This document shows, piece after piece, positions 48,006 through 60,892 of a DNA stretch of 64,000 nucleotides. The DNA lies in NCBI GenBank assembly GCA_022385755.1, contig MU278351.1, forward strand, positions 870,638-934,637, read 5' to 3'. Within the stretch, counting starts at the first letter, position 1, and every line of letters begins with the position of its first letter. A program made the translations under genes and the position numbers. The notes below the pieces were generated by a model, which searched no databases, had not been told where the DNA came from, and saw nothing but the letters and a program-made list of their open reading frames with translations. This DNA is from Trametopsis cervina (Eukaryota > Basidiomycota > Agaricomycetes > Polyporales > Irpicaceae).

Positions 48006-51000
48006 ATGGCTAAGGAGCCATCTACCGCAGAGCTCGAGCGCATTCGAGGACGTCTGGCACACTACCGAGACCAACCCGCTGACACGAGCGGTGTGCCCGA
48101 GGTCGACTTAGGCAGCTTCTTCAAATTTCTTGTACAACCGAATAATCCTGGAAATGCACCCCTTCACTGGTTCTGCTCCAAGGCCGACTCCCTTGTATTT
48201 GAGGCGGCGGCCTTTATGATTCGTTTGCACGCGTATAACGGTGGTCGGGTTGCAGACTGGAGGAAGCAGTTACATAAGTGCTTGCTAGGCTGTTCAGAAT
48301 GTGCAAGAGGACTGCAGGAATCACGGGTGAACACTCGACATACGTGCGTGCTATAACTGTCGCTTGTGATGAGTTTACTCACGTCAGGTTGTCGACTGCG
48401 TTGGCAGATACTTTGGCGCGTTCACCGACAACGTAATCCAGATGTTCTACAAGAGCTTCGACGATGTGACTGCCCAGTTCATATTGGATACATGCAAGCA
48501 GTCTGGTATTCTACCTGATGCACCTTCAGCGGATGGGAAGACCTTGGCCAATATCCCCCCATCTATCGTTTACCTCATGCTGTCCAACATGTCTATTACA
48601 CGCAATCCGAAGATAATGAGTATCCTACGCTCTCACGCACCTCCCGCACCAATCAAAGGGTGGTCAAGTAACTCACTTCCTGCAGGGATATTTCTCTTAC
48701 TTATGGACAAGTCGCCGAAATTACGGGCGTGGGCTATCCCTCAAGTTGCTTTGTGCATCCGAAGACCAATGCCGTCAGAACACTTCACAACAGCGCACGC
48801 CGATATCTTACGAGCGTGTACAGAAGCGATTCCCGCCTCAGACACTATTCCGGACTCAGACTTATTTTCTGATGATTTGTTCGAGTTATGGCAAGGTTAT
48901 AGCACGTTATTGCGCTTTGTGCCCAATGAATGGCTCTCTCCGTCCGATCTCTCTCGCATAGACGTCCGACAAACTGTTATCGGGCATTTGTCTGATACAG
49001 GAAAACGTAAGTTGCTCCAATTCCATACAAGAATAATAGTTCACAGCCTCCTTCCAGATTTCTCCGAGGTTCTGAAAGCTTTCCTTGTCATCTTGGATAG
49101 ATCACAAGCTACCACCTGGAAAGGTGATAGCGATGAGTTTCCACAGGTTGTGTTCAATACTATCAAGGATAACCCAAGCTATGCGGACATGCTGCAGCTT
49201 CTTTCCGCTGAAAAGGGTCGCTGGGCCATTCAGTGGATGGAAGCGTACGTCAAGACTATCGCGGACTTGCCAGCCTTCGGAACCACTATGCCGTTAATCA
49301 TTCAGTATCTTTGTGAGGAGCTGCAGCATGAACGATATAAAGACTGTCGTAGTTCTGCTATACGTGTTGCGTCCAGGGTATATGTCGTTTCTTTACATGC
49401 CTTTTAGAAGAGCTGACGTTTATCTCGGGGATAGCTTCTACACAGCGTACTATTCGATTCTAAATCTAAGGAAGACGGAACCTCCCAATCATTAATCTCC
49501 GTCTGGGAAAGCATGGATATTCATGCCCCAACCTTCGTCTCCGTTGCATTCGGTCGAGGCTACACCGACGCTGTGTGGAATGATGCACGCGAACCAGCTC
49601 GTGACTTGATCAAGGCGGCTCTGAACCACGACGTTACGAATATTCATCTCACCATTGTCAACCTGGCCAACGGATACAAATCGAAATCTGCTTCTGCTAT
49701 CACTGCTCTACCAGCCATGCGTACCCAGCTGTGGAAGAAGACCTACGAGTCCATCCTGCCCAGCGACTCTTACAGCATTGCCACCGTCCTCCATATCCTC
49801 TCCAATATCTCGCACGTCGATGATCTGACTGAGCGAGCCTTCGAAAGCCGTTTTGTTGACCGCGAAGACATTCAGAAAGTCAGGGACGTCGTGCGAAGCG
49901 TCAATACTGCGTTGAACACTCTGCGCACCGGATTCGAGGATGCTGTATCACGGTACCTTGATTTCGCAGACTCTGGAGCAGTGTTGGAGCTCCTCAGTCA
50001 ACCCGACGTGGCAAAGAAGATTATGATCATGATGTGCTCTCCTCTTAACAGCATTCGTCAACCGGTCCAGTCCTTGGCAGGGCTCGCCATGGACGTCGAA
50101 TCTCGACCAGACTGTTTCCGCGCGCTACTACTGAACTTTCCTAGTGCTTCGCTGGGCGGAATGGTGGCCTTTTTGGAGACGTTCATCCGATACACCCCTC
50201 GTGTACCGGAGGCTTGCAGCCTGTCCAAAGCTTTGGCGCTCTGCTTTACAGATATCATCGACGTTCTGTGTTCAAATCCTGGAGGGTTGCTACACAAGAC
50301 CAACTTCCTGCAGGCCATAGGTGAACCGGGGCCATCGGTACAACTACCTAACTGGTGGGACTTGATGTCTCAAGCTCTTTCAATCATCTTCAGACACAGT
50401 GTCGGCTGGGCAGTCTTCTTCGAGAACAACGAGATGGTCATCTGGATGCGAGACGCGTTGATATTCGGGAGGGATATGCTCGCTCAATGGCGCGTCATCG
50501 AATCCGGGGCATTGGCTCTGTCGCCTCAGTCGTCGAAGAACCAGTCTATCTCGCGTATCGGCTCAAAGATGATTGGCAAGCTTCAGGGCGTACTTGCGCA
50601 GCTTATCAAGTGGCTGAAGTTGACAGACGAGGAATTATTATACCAGGCGTTTTCACTTCTTCAATCCCTGCTTGGATGCTTCCGCGAAACGGGCGTCGAT
50701 CCATCGTCAGAAGTGATGGCCGCCTTGGAGAGATATGCAACACCAGGCTCGCAGCGGACCAGGCTGGACAATTCTCGTATCAATGCCCTCCGCGAAACTC
50801 TGGACTCCTTTGCGGCGGAAGAGAGTGATGACGAGGTCGAAATTATCGAGCATGTCATTAAGGAACCAACGAAAGCTGTCAAGAAGCCCAAACCAGACCA
50901 ATTTGAGGCTCGAGCCAAGCCGAAGGCACCGCCCGTCCAACAGAAGTTGGTGCCCACAGTGAAGAAGCCGAAGCTGACCGACCGTAAGGACGAGCCTCAG

Positions 51001-54000
51001 AAGCTTGGCCGAGAATTCACTACGCAGGAGCAGCGCAAGCTGGAGAAGGCCTCCGTTGCGCCGAAGTTCACTCGGACTACCACAGCGTCGTCCGCTTCCT
51101 CTAGCTCCAAACCTCCGCTGGCTGAGCCTCCCAAAGCGACACTCAATCGCACTCCAGCGACGTCTTCAGCCGCATCTGACAGTAGCAGCGATGAAGGAAC
51201 TGCTTTCGCTGAGTTGATTAAGAAGCCACCTCCGCAGAGGAAGGAGCCCCGCCGGGTCATCATGATGGACGGCCCTCTTCCAGCACGGGTGCGCATGCTG
51301 AGGCGCAACGATGGAATGGATGAGTCAAGGCGGAACACACTACGTCTGAAGCCCGACATCTCGTCACTTCATCGCCGGATTCTATCGTGGAACTACGACC
51401 ATGAAGGCCCATATCCTCCTGGCGAGAATCTGAAGCCGCTCCGGGTCGTGGACAAGTTTGAAGATATCCGACAGTACCACAACACGTTCGAACCCCTGTT
51501 GTTACTGGAGTGTTGGGCACAAATTCAGCAGTCGAAGGAGGCAGGAGAAGAGAAGTTCACGTGCAGCATCGTTGGTCGCCAGTACGCCGATAATTGGATC
51601 GATATGGAGATTACGATGACAGAGGGTGTCTCGAAGGACTGGAGCCTCTCGGAGACGGACATAGTCCTACTCCGACACCCAACTAATAAACAGTCCCATC
51701 TTATGAAGGTGCAGCATTACAGCTCAAACCATGCGGGACTCACAGGCACGTTGAGGATGTTGGCGAACCCGAGCAATCCTGGCCCGCAGGCTCAGACAAC
51801 ATGGCATTTGAGTAAGGTATTCAGGTGTGTCGGGAATATACATGCATCGTTCGGCGCCGTGCTGATCCTGATAATAGCTTAACCACCTTGCATCGCGAGT
51901 ACAGCGCACTTGTGGCCCTACCGTATTACGACATGGTGCAGACGATCATGAAGCCCTCATTACCGCAAACGGTTGTCCCCAACCAGTCTGAACAACAGAA
52001 ACTGATGCAGGACTTCAAGTTGAACGAGCCTCAGTCCAAAGCCATACTTAGTGCTCTGCAGACCAATGGGTTCTCGCTCATACAAGGGTAAGTTCTGCTT
52101 CCCTCACAAGTGTAAGTCTTCTGAAGGTCCTGCTACAGACCTCCCGGAACTGGAAAGACGTCAACGATATGCGGGCTGGTGCACTCCTTCATTAGCAAAA
52201 GGAGAGCTCCTGCCACGTTCATCAACGTTGGCCAGGACAGCGGGCCGGCTCAGAAGGAGATATCCAAGAAGATCCTGCTATGCGCTCCCAGTAACGCCGC
52301 CATTGACGAAATCACATATCGACTGAAGGACGCAACAAACGGACCCGGACAACAGGGAACAGCCCTCAAAGTAGTCCGTATCGGTAACCCGAAGAGTATG
52401 AACGCGAGCGTCACAGACGTCGCGCTGGACTATCTCACAGAAAAGAAGCTCAACGCCAGCGCGGACGCCAAGTCCGCCGCGCAGGACACAGGCAGTAAGA
52501 TGTCTCTCGTCCGCGCCGAGCTGGAATCGGTGAAGCGTCTGCGCCAGGAGAAGGAGGAGGAGGCACACACCATCCGGGACAACAGCGCCAAGACGCTCGC
52601 GCTCGACAACGAGATCGGCGGGCTGAGGCAGAAGATCCGGCATCTGACCTCCCAGCTCGACAATCTGCGTGATCAGCAGAAGGGTAACAGGCGCACTATG
52701 GATGGGTTGAGTCGGAGGTACCGGGCTGAGGTACTGCAGGAGGCGGACGTGATTTGCGCGACGTTGGCGGGCTCGGGGCATGAGCTGCTTGAGCCGTTTG
52801 AGTTTGAGATGGTTGTTATTGATGAGGCGGCGCAAGCTGTTGAGCTTAGCTCGCTTATTCCGCTGAAGTATCGGTGCAATCGGTGTGTGATGGTCGGAGG
52901 TGAGCCATCTGAGACATTGCTATGCATGTTATTGAACAGTACGAAGATCCACAACAGCTTCCTCCGACGGTCATATCTCAAGAGGTACGTGTTGATTATC
53001 GTACGTCGTAGACTGATCATGACCTCTTCTTCAGGCGAGCAAATATGGATACAACCAGTCACTCTTTGTCCGTCTGCAGAAACATCGTCCAGAGGCTGTC
53101 CATCTCCTCAGGTACTTTATTTATCCTAGATCATTTCAAACACACTTCTGACCTACTTCGCACCAGCATCCAATACCGCATGCACCCCGAGATCAGCATC
53201 CTCCCCAGCCGTCTCTTCTACAACGGCCGTCTTCTCGACGGCCCCTCCATGTCGACCAAGACCCAAAAACCCTGGCACACCTCCCCCAAATTCGGGCCCT
53301 ACCGTTTCTACAACGTCTCAAGAGGGGTCGAAGAGTCCGGGCGGTTCCACTCGCTCATAAACCGCACAGAGTCGCAAATCGCAGTTGCGCTCTTCAACCG
53401 CCTGCGCCAGGAATTCGCGAATGTGGATTTGGCGTTCAAAGTTGGGGTGGTGACGATGTATCGCGCGCAGGTGGGCGAGCTGAGGAGGGCGTTTGAGCAA
53501 AGGTTTGGGGCGGCGATCGCGGGGACTGTCGATTTTAATACGGTGGATGGGTTTCAGGGACAGGAGAAGGACGTTATTATCCTGTCGTGTGTGCGTGCTG
53601 GACCTGGGCTTTCGAACGTCGGTTTCTTGGCTGGTGAGTCCTCTTCATCCCCTTATTATTGGCGAGTCAATGACCTGACGTGCGTGTGGATAGACGTCCG
53701 GCGTATGAATGTCGCGCTCACGCGTGCCAAGTCGTCCGTCTTCATCCTGGGGAACGCGGCGACCCTCGAGCGGAGCGACGAGAACTGGAAGGCGATCGTG
53801 CAGGACGCGCGACAGCGCTCGTGTTTCGTCGACGTGCGTAACACGCTCTTTTCGTCTTCCTATCCTAACTCATCCAAATTCTCTCACAGACGGACGTCTC
53901 GTTCTTCACCTCTCCCGGGGGCGGTGGTCCGCAGCCGCGCCAACCCGCTAACAAGCCCGCACCGAAACCGCCCTCCCAAGCACAAGCTGCTGCGCCTCCA

Positions 54001-54496
54001 GCAGGTCTCGTAGCCCTCGGTCGAAAAGCATCCACCAAAACACCCAAGCCTCCCTCCGCTGCTCCCACCGTCACCCCATCCTCGGTGTCCACACCACAAG
54101 AGTCAAGTAGCACAGTCGGCCAAAAACGCCCTGCCCCCGCTTCTCCCCCTCCTCCTCCTTCTTCCAAACAACCCTGGCCCGACCACCCCGGCCTCCCAAA
54201 CCGCCCAAATAACCCTGGCCGACCGGATCGACCACAACAAACGAACGACAGAGCAGAAGGAGGAGACCGCCCCCCGCGTCCCCCAAAGCAGAAACGGCCC
54301 AAAAACCTCGTAGTGAAGCCCAAAGGCCCCCCACGGCTGTTCATTGAGCGGAAAGACGGGCCGAGTTATAAGGTACGTACGACAACGACGTCCGCGTTGT
54401 TATTGTTGGTGCTGCTGCTCACTCATCGGATGTTCGTAGCGGCCTGCACCGGAGGGTGGGGAGGCTGGGCCTTCTGCAAATCGGAGGAAGATCTAA
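48006..54496 (+). CDS. SEN1: SEN1-type superfamily 1B RNA/DNA helicase
   Basis: Twelve exons: 48006..48343, 48408..49006, 49058..49377, 49435..51824, 51878..52087, 52139..52899, 52947..52984, 53035..53111, 53167..53633, 53694..53833, 53890..54372, 54440..54496. The product is about 1959 aa. The first 800 residues form the helical SEN1 N-terminal domain (WESMDIHAPTFVSVAFGRG); a Lys/Pro/Ser-rich linker follows. The helicase core has GPPGTGKT (about 1286), a coiled-coil insertion near 1400-1460, VVIDEAAQ (about 1514), VGDPQQLPPT, IQYRMHPEI, VDGFQGQEKDVIILS and NVALTRAKSSVFILG. The tail is Pro-rich and basic. Sen1/senataxin unwinds RNA and R-loops and ends transcription of non-coding and some coding genes. 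The intron 49007..49057 is 51 nt and in frame, and the exon 1 donor is the least certain site. It ends 425 nt from the convergent S28 gene. Confidence 0.95.
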
Positions 54497-54921
54497 ACGG
54501 GCTACTTACTGTGCATACTGCATACTATACATATCATCGCATCCGCATCCGCATTCTTCAAAGTCGGAAGTTAGAATACATCTGGGTCTATTCGCATAGC
54601 TTTCTCTCTCGTCGTTCGTCTATCTATCCATCCCGCACATCACATCACATGCACTACACTACAGTCGTATTTCGCTATCTCTGTTTGGTTCGTGGTATTC
54701 ATGTTATACTAGGTTTTGCAATATGTAATGTGTATCATCTCCTCTCTTGCAATGGTTCGGGTTCGGGAATCGGACACCTTCGTGACGCTGCTCTATGAAG
54801 GGTAGGCGCCCACTCGACCAGATGTGCACCTCGAGTTGGCGGACGATAAACGATACATACAGTACAACCATAATTACAATCCCATCCGCGCCGCTCTCCA
54901 CTCGCCGTCACGCGTTCCCAC
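54497..54921. other. Intergenic stretch between convergent genes
   Basis: Shared 3' flank of SEN1 and the S28 peptidase. No gene or repeat seen. Confidence 0.6.
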
Positions 54922-57600
54922 CTACGTCTCCCTTGCCAGCCGCACAGACGCCCTCTTCCCCTTCCCACCACTCGGCTCAAACCCCTCCAACCACCCCGCC
55001 ATCGCCTTTAACGCCTGCGTCTGCACCCCCAACACCGTCCCGTCCACTTTCGCATTCGCAGTGATGAGGTCCGAGCAGTGGAACCCGTCGCTGATGGCGA
55101 TGGGCTGGGAGGGCGTGCTGGAGGTCGGGGAGAGGGTGGCGGAGGTTGTTGCTTCGCGCCAGGGGTCGCCTGGTAGTGCACGTTAGTGGACGAGTCAACA
55201 GACGAGTCAATAGAAGCAAGGGGTGGGGAAGTGGACAGTAGAAGAAGAAGGGGAGGAGAGGGAAGGAGGAGAGGGAAAAAGGAAAGGAGAACGCACGATG
55301 TCCATTAGCGATGAACAGCCTGTCGACCTTCAAGTTCCAGCCGTGGTACGCCGCGTTCACTTGGTTCACGTTTGGGGCGGGGAACGGGTTGGGGCCGAAG
55401 GCGCCGGGGAAGTAGTAGTTGCATTGGCGCTGCGGGCGGGAGCGAGTTAGCGGATACGCGAAATGAGTTTAGGGTGTGCATCAAGCCGGGGGAGGGGAGA
55501 GGCGGGGGATGAGAAGACAGAGGAGTGGGATGGGCGGAGGATGGGGCGTACCTCGTCGTAGGAGGGCTGCACGAGACGCGTGACGAGCGTCGGGTGGCCG
55601 AGGGGCGCGCCTTCTTGGTAGAAGCCTACTTGGTTGCATCTGTAAGTACGCACACGTCAGTGTTCGTTCGCGATCGTCAGCGTTCGTGTTCGTTGGTTCG
55701 TTCGTGTGAGCGATGTGCGGGCGCGTGAGTGTGAGTGTGAGCGTAAGTAAGTGAGTGTGAGTGTGAGCGATGTGCGGGAGTGGAGTGCGGGCGCGTGAGC
55801 GCAGCGATGTGGGCGCGGGCGTGAGTGTGCGGGCGCGAGCTCGGGTGCGGGAGGAAAAAGAGGAGCGAGCAAGGAAAGGAGGTAGAGAAAAAGAAGGACG
55901 GGGACGTACACGATCCACGTCCACGACCGCCCCGCATTATCCAACGAAGTATCCGTGTACGCGTCCTGCGTCGGGTCGTACGACCCCAGACAATCCCTGT
56001 TCATTCAATTCAGTTTAATTTATTCCATCAGTTTCACGCCCCCCCGGCTCGGTGTATGCGAGGGGAGGAGAGGGAGGGAGAACGTACACGACGTCTGCCT
56101 TTCCACAAACTACCGCCCAAAAAAAATCAGCCTTGTCGACCCTTCAGAGTTGAAAGAAGGAGGAAAGCTCACCAGCGCGCAAATACGTAGTATTCCAATA
56201 CTTGCCCCACGCAGCCAGCGCATGGTCCAGCCCAAACCCAGCCGCCGGCGCCACCTGGCCGTTTTGCACCTCGAGTGCGTCGCAGAACTGGAAGAACTGG
56301 CCCTCGGTGAGCGTGTCGGGCGAGAGGGATTGCCAGTCCCAGAGGTTGTTGCGTACTAGGGCGGGCGTCAGCGCTCCGACTCAACCAAACTCAAAAAGGA
56401 GAGAAAGAGTGCATACAAGCCCCAGCGACATCATCCAAATGCGTCAAATTCCCCAGCCCAAAATTCGCCTTCAGCGCACTTATTTGCGCGGGCGTCCCGT
56501 GCGTGAACACCTGGTCGATGTGCGCTATTGCGGCTTGGACGTCGGAGGAGCAGTTGGAGGGCATGTGTTCGAGGATGGGCTCGAAGTAGGCCCAGAAGTC
56601 GCTGTGGGGTGAGGGGGTGTTAGTTGATGTGTGGGGGCAGTGGACGGGGATGTGAGGGGAAGAGAGGGGGGGAGGGAGAGAGGGAGAGAGGGAGAGAGGG
56701 AGAGAGGGAGAGAGGGAGAGAGGAGACTCACGTGATGGCTTCGACCACTGCAGAGGAGGCGTAGCCCGCTCGGAAGAGGTTAGGTTTGCTAATAGGTGGA
56801 TAAAACAAGCTTGTTTAGCGATTATATGCGCGAACCGAACGAAGAGTGCGACCACGCACTTGACCATCGTCCAGCCCGTCAACGCCCCCGAATAGCTTCC
56901 CCCCACGAGGACCCACGGCGCCGTACTCGGCTTCACATCATCGCCCCCTGGCATCGCCAGCACGACGTTATTCGCGAAATAGTCGAGGTCGTCGATCGCC
57001 TGCTGGATGGTGTGCCATTTGAGGCTTTTTACGCTGAGGTCGGGCGCGGGGTTCGATTGGCCGTAGTACCGGTGCTCGAGCACGATGGTTGCGCCGTGTT
57101 GTTGTTGGGCGATTTGCCCGTTGATGGTGCGGTTTGTTAGGTAGCCTGTGTAGCCTGGTTGCGAGGGTTAGTGTTCAGTGTTAGTGCTGAGGAGTGAAGA
57201 GGGAGGGGGTGTAAGTACCATCGGCGTTGGCTTCGCCTGGGGTGAACAAGATGATGGGTCCGCCTGCACGAATGCGAACGCAGTTAGCGCATATATGCAT
57301 ACAAATTGAATAAAACCGCGCACCTTCTTCATACCACTCCCAAGTATGCCAAAAGCGCTGCTTGAACGTGCCGAGTTTCGGGTTCGTGTGGTCGATCAGC
57401 TGATCAAAGTAATACGTCGTGTTGAGCGGCGGAAGAGCCGCGCCCGTGACGTCTGTCATCGGTGCGTCGTCTGCTGTTATTTTGGGCACGGTGGGGCGGG
57501 GAGGGACGTTCCCGTGTGCGCGGCCGTCGGGGAGTCGCGCGTGCACGTGGGTCGCGAGAGGCAGGAGAGCCCCGAGGAGGGTCCACGTCGGGAGCAGCAT
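54922..57600 (-). CDS. Secreted S28-family serine carboxypeptidase
   Basis: Eleven exons: 57600..57324, 57263..57219, 57154..56860, 56788..56732, 56601..56417, 56355..56173, 56094..56088, 55996..55910, 55639..55552, 55429..55297, 55169..54922. The product is 534 aa with a signal peptide of about 21 residues. S28 enzymes cleave after proline (lysosomal Pro-X carboxypeptidase, DPP2 and fungal relatives). The nucleophile is Ser about 194 in VGGSYSGAL, the likely Asp is 454 in DPW, and the His is about 483 in SDGFHCSD. Other marks: YFDQLIDHTNP, EHRYYGQSNP, AGYASSAVV and DCLGSYDPTQ. Exon 7 is a 7-nt microexon needed to restore ADVVDCLGSYD. Intron 8 (55909..55640) and intron 4 (56731..56602) are long and carry simple repeats. 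Confidence 0.9.
55690..55860. repeat. GTGAGT-type minisatellite in an intron
   Basis: Within intron 8 of the S28 gene the plus strand shows repeated GTGAGTGTGAG and GCGATGTGCGGGCGCG units, imperfect and interleaved. Read on the gene strand they are CACTCACA-like. The intron is about 270 nt, long for this window, and the repeat accounts for the extra length. Confidence 0.7.
56662..56724. repeat. GGGAGAGA microsatellite in an intron
   Basis: A nearly perfect tandem run of the 8-nt unit GGGAGAGA lies in intron 4 of the S28 gene. On the gene strand it is a polypyrimidine tract (CTCTCTCC) upstream of the acceptor side. Simple tandem repeat of this kind is prone to length change. Confidence 0.85.
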
Positions 57601-59468
57601 CGTCGCGAGTTAATGGAGAGACGGGACCTGGAAGGAGGGAGATGCAGTCCGTCCACGAAGTCGATACAACGCCATTATATGCATCTTCACCCTGACAGCC
57701 CTCGCCTCCGTCCCACATGCGCTTGCACGATGGATGAACAGAATAAGCCGCCACAGCACGGCGCACAACTCGGTGGTCTGATAGCAGCAGCGACATTGAG
57801 CAGGTGGGCGAGCGGTGTCTTCTCAGAAGCCTGATCCCCGCGATTGATCCACCCTCGCACGCCCAAACAAGAGCTCAACGCCAGCCTGAGCGACCGCTAT
57901 CAGACGTCACCTGCTGCTGTTCTTGCGTAGATAAGCACATCCCGCGCCGTGAGTGTCGTGGTAGAGAAGACGAGGAGGGGCACGCGACGAGGGTGAGCAT
58001 ACTGGACGAGGCTATTTGTGTTGCGTGCCGTAGATAACAACGAGGCTTTGGACGTGCGATGTATTGAGCGAGCAGTGGATGGATACAAGACACTACTTAT
58101 TGGGGAAGTTGCTCCCATCGTGGCCATGTGGGTGCGCCCATTGACAGACGGGTAGTCAATGAGCGGGTTTCACTAATCGTCATGCGGTAGACAGATAAGC
58201 TCGCGATTTGCTCACGGTGTTGCGAGGCATACAGACGGACCCGGGATATGCAGATGTGAACTGCAGTCCTAGCTAGCCAGCCGCAATACTGCAATGGAGA
58301 TTTTTGAAGAGGATATGTTTCAGCGACGTCCACCCGACAGATGAAGTTGCGGTCAAAGATGGAAAGGAAGCGTTGATTGGCCCACTGTTGCGCCCACAAC
58401 TCCATCACGTGATCATACGCGACACGGTCATGCCCATACTGTAATTAGCTTACCCAGGAGCTGAAAAGCAACGACTCTGGCTTCCTTGACTGCCACCACA
58501 AACCAGTAAAGTGCCTTTTCCAGCTCCTCCGCCTCTACTAACACCAGTTACCCAAGAACGTTGTATGACCGCAGACGACGACGGGTGGGTTCCCTTTCGA
58601 TTACTGTGATTGCGGCGCGTTCTGTTTTGCCCTGGTAATGGGAATGGGAATCGTGAATACTGTATGCTGTATGCTCTCGTCGGTGCATGTATGTTCCAAT
58701 AATACGTTCGGAAATATGTTGGGACTGCACGGATTCATTACAGCTTCAGAGAGCTCACCTCGCCTACTGTGTCTTAGCGTCTGCTGAATCGTTACTGTGA
58801 TCATCTGCTGCGATCTGCTTGGGTCGAACCGATGGGCTTCACGATGATTGCCCATCAATTTCGCTTCCCAGACCTCCGACTGAAGCGACTTGTGCTGCAG
58901 GTGGCGAACAGCGGTATGATGGGCTGGACCTTGGGGATGGTGATTGAGGTGAGACACAACGCTTTACAGTACTCATACTTGCTCGTCGGCACGTTAAGTC
59001 CCGTATCTGTTCGTGCACTCGCAGCACATATTCCACAAGAGTTTATTCAACAAGGAACAGGCTTGCAGTAACAGCAGCAGTACTGGGGGAACAACATGCT
59101 ATCGGACGGGGCGTACCGCCGCAGCGCTGTTATTCCACAGTTGTGCTTGCGAGTAACAAGCTGAAAGGAAAAGGGATGGATGCGGCTGACGCACGACGCA
59201 TTCGGCCGAAAAAGGGAAGTGACGCGCCCCGCTTCTCCACGCCACGCCAGTCGGTCGGTCGCGTGCCCATCGACAGAAGCCCAGCGCCAGCACCACACGT
59301 GCAGTCGCTTTTACTTCACTCACTCACTCACTTACCACCACCACCGTCGTCTCCTGCATGCGCATGTCCCCGTCTTCATCTTCATCTCCATCTTCATCCG
59401 CCTCACATTCATATAGAACAAGAACAAGAACACATCGCCTCTCCTTCACCTTCGTATAATACCAAGTA
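57601..59468. other. Divergent intergenic region, no gene seen
   Basis: About 1.9 kb between the S28 peptidase start (minus) and the TAM41 start (plus). It should hold both promoters. The TAM41 leader (59320-59430) is rich in CTTCATC and CACTCACT runs. Minus-strand frames at 58097..58408 and 58601..58957 match nothing I know. Confidence 0.5.
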
Positions 59469-60892
59469 ATGATATCCACTATAAGAGTAAGAGCGCACCC
59501 GCGGCGCATCATAATCTCGCGACTCGCTGCACGCTCTCTATCCACCGAGCCCGTCCCCTCCTCCTCCTCCTCTCCCACCCCGCAGCTCCCTCCTCATGGA
59601 CACGGACACACCCGCCCCGCCTCGCGCACGCGCCTAAACCCCGCCCCGCGCCCCTCCGTCCCGCGCACGCGCCAAGCACTCCCCTCCCTCCCCTCCACAT
59701 TCGGGCGTAACCAGATCCTGCCCGTGGCAGACTCGACGCGCGCTCTGCTCGAATCTATCGTGGCGGAGTTTCATGCGCCGATTCGGTATGCGTTTGCGTA
59801 TGGGTCGGGCGTGTTTGAGCAGGATGGGTATGGGAGCGCGAACGGCAAGGATGGGGAGGGCAGGGAGGGAGACGGGAACGGGAAGCCGATGCTGGACTTT
59901 ATGTTCGCGGTGACGCATGCGTCGCATTGGCATTCGATCAATATGAACCAGTTTCCGAGCCATTATCCGCTGTATACGCGCATGCTTGGCTCGGATTTCG
60001 TGGCGCGCGTGCAGGATGTTGGGCCGGGTGTGTACTTCAATACGTTTGTCCCGATGAAGGGTGTCGTGAGTCTGCTTTCGTTCTCCTCGTCCTCATCTTC
60101 TCACGTTTTCTCATTTATTCAACAGACAATCAAATACGGAGTAACGACAGTAGACAACCTCTGCTCCGACCTTCTCAACTGGAACACGCTCTACCTCGCC
60201 GGACGTATGCACAAGCCGATCCGCATAATCAAAGACGACGCGCGCGTGCGTCTCACCCAACAAGTAAACCTAACATCCGCAGCACGCACAGCGCTCCTCA
60301 CGCTCCCCGCCTCCTTCTCCGAAACCGAGCTCTTCGCGCGGATCGCGGGGTTCAGCTACGCCGGCGACGTGCGCATGGTGCTGCCGGGCGAGAACCGCGG
60401 GAAGGTAGGCAACATCGTGCGCAAGCAGGGCGCGCAGTTCAAAGAACTGTACCACCGGCTCGTAGTTGCGCTCCCCGGTGTGCATTGGCCGCTGCACGCC
60501 GATAGGATCGAGCAGGACGTGTCGCCCGAGGCGCGCGCGAAACATTTGAGGAAGCTGCCGTCGGCGCTGTTGAATAGGGTTACGCAGCATTATGCGGATT
60601 CGAACTTGCCGGGGAGGGAGAAGGATGAGGCGGTGTATTGGGCGCGCATGGCGGGGGATGAGTTCATGTCGAGGACGCTTGACAGCGGTGCGTATTTTCT
60701 TGTACAAGCTCGAATTTGAGCGCGCAGAGTACTGATTCGCGTTGAGTAGAGATACGCGATATTGTGCGCCGACCGTCGACTGTGCAATCGCTCAAGGGCA
60801 TCGTGAGCGCAGGCATGGGGAAGAGCGTACGGTACGCCGCGGAGAAGGTGGGCAAGTGGCGCAAGGGGTCCGCTGAGAAACCCTCATCATGA
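59469..60892 (+). CDS. TAM41: Mitochondrial CDP-diacylglycerol synthase (Tam41)
   Basis: Three exons, 59469..60065, 60126..60687 and 60750..60892, give 433 aa. Tam41 makes CDP-diacylglycerol from phosphatidic acid and CTP on the matrix face of the inner mitochondrial membrane, feeding cardiolipin synthesis. The N terminus has the Arg/Ser-rich, acid-free composition of a mitochondrial presequence (about residues 1-50). Family marks: YAFAYGSGVFEQ near residue 105 (the nucleotidyltransferase GS motif), LDFMFAVTHASHWHSINM, HPLYTRM-like YPLYTRMLG, GVYFNTFVP, IKYGVTTVDNLCSDLLNW, LYLAGRMHKPIRII and AGDVRM. The C-terminal exon encodes SLKGIVSAGMGKSVRYAAEKVGKW, the usual end. A Gly/Asp-rich insert lies after the GS motif. 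Confidence 0.94.

Noticed and set aside
54085..54798. Separate Pro-rich gene at the SEN1 end
   Set aside because: It is the continuation of the last large SEN1 exon, in phase from 53890, and splices to a short final exon at 54440.
58097..58408. 103-codon minus-strand frame in the S28/TAM41 gap
   Set aside because: Its opening looks protein-like but there is no family match, no splice extension and no promoter element; not enough to call a gene.
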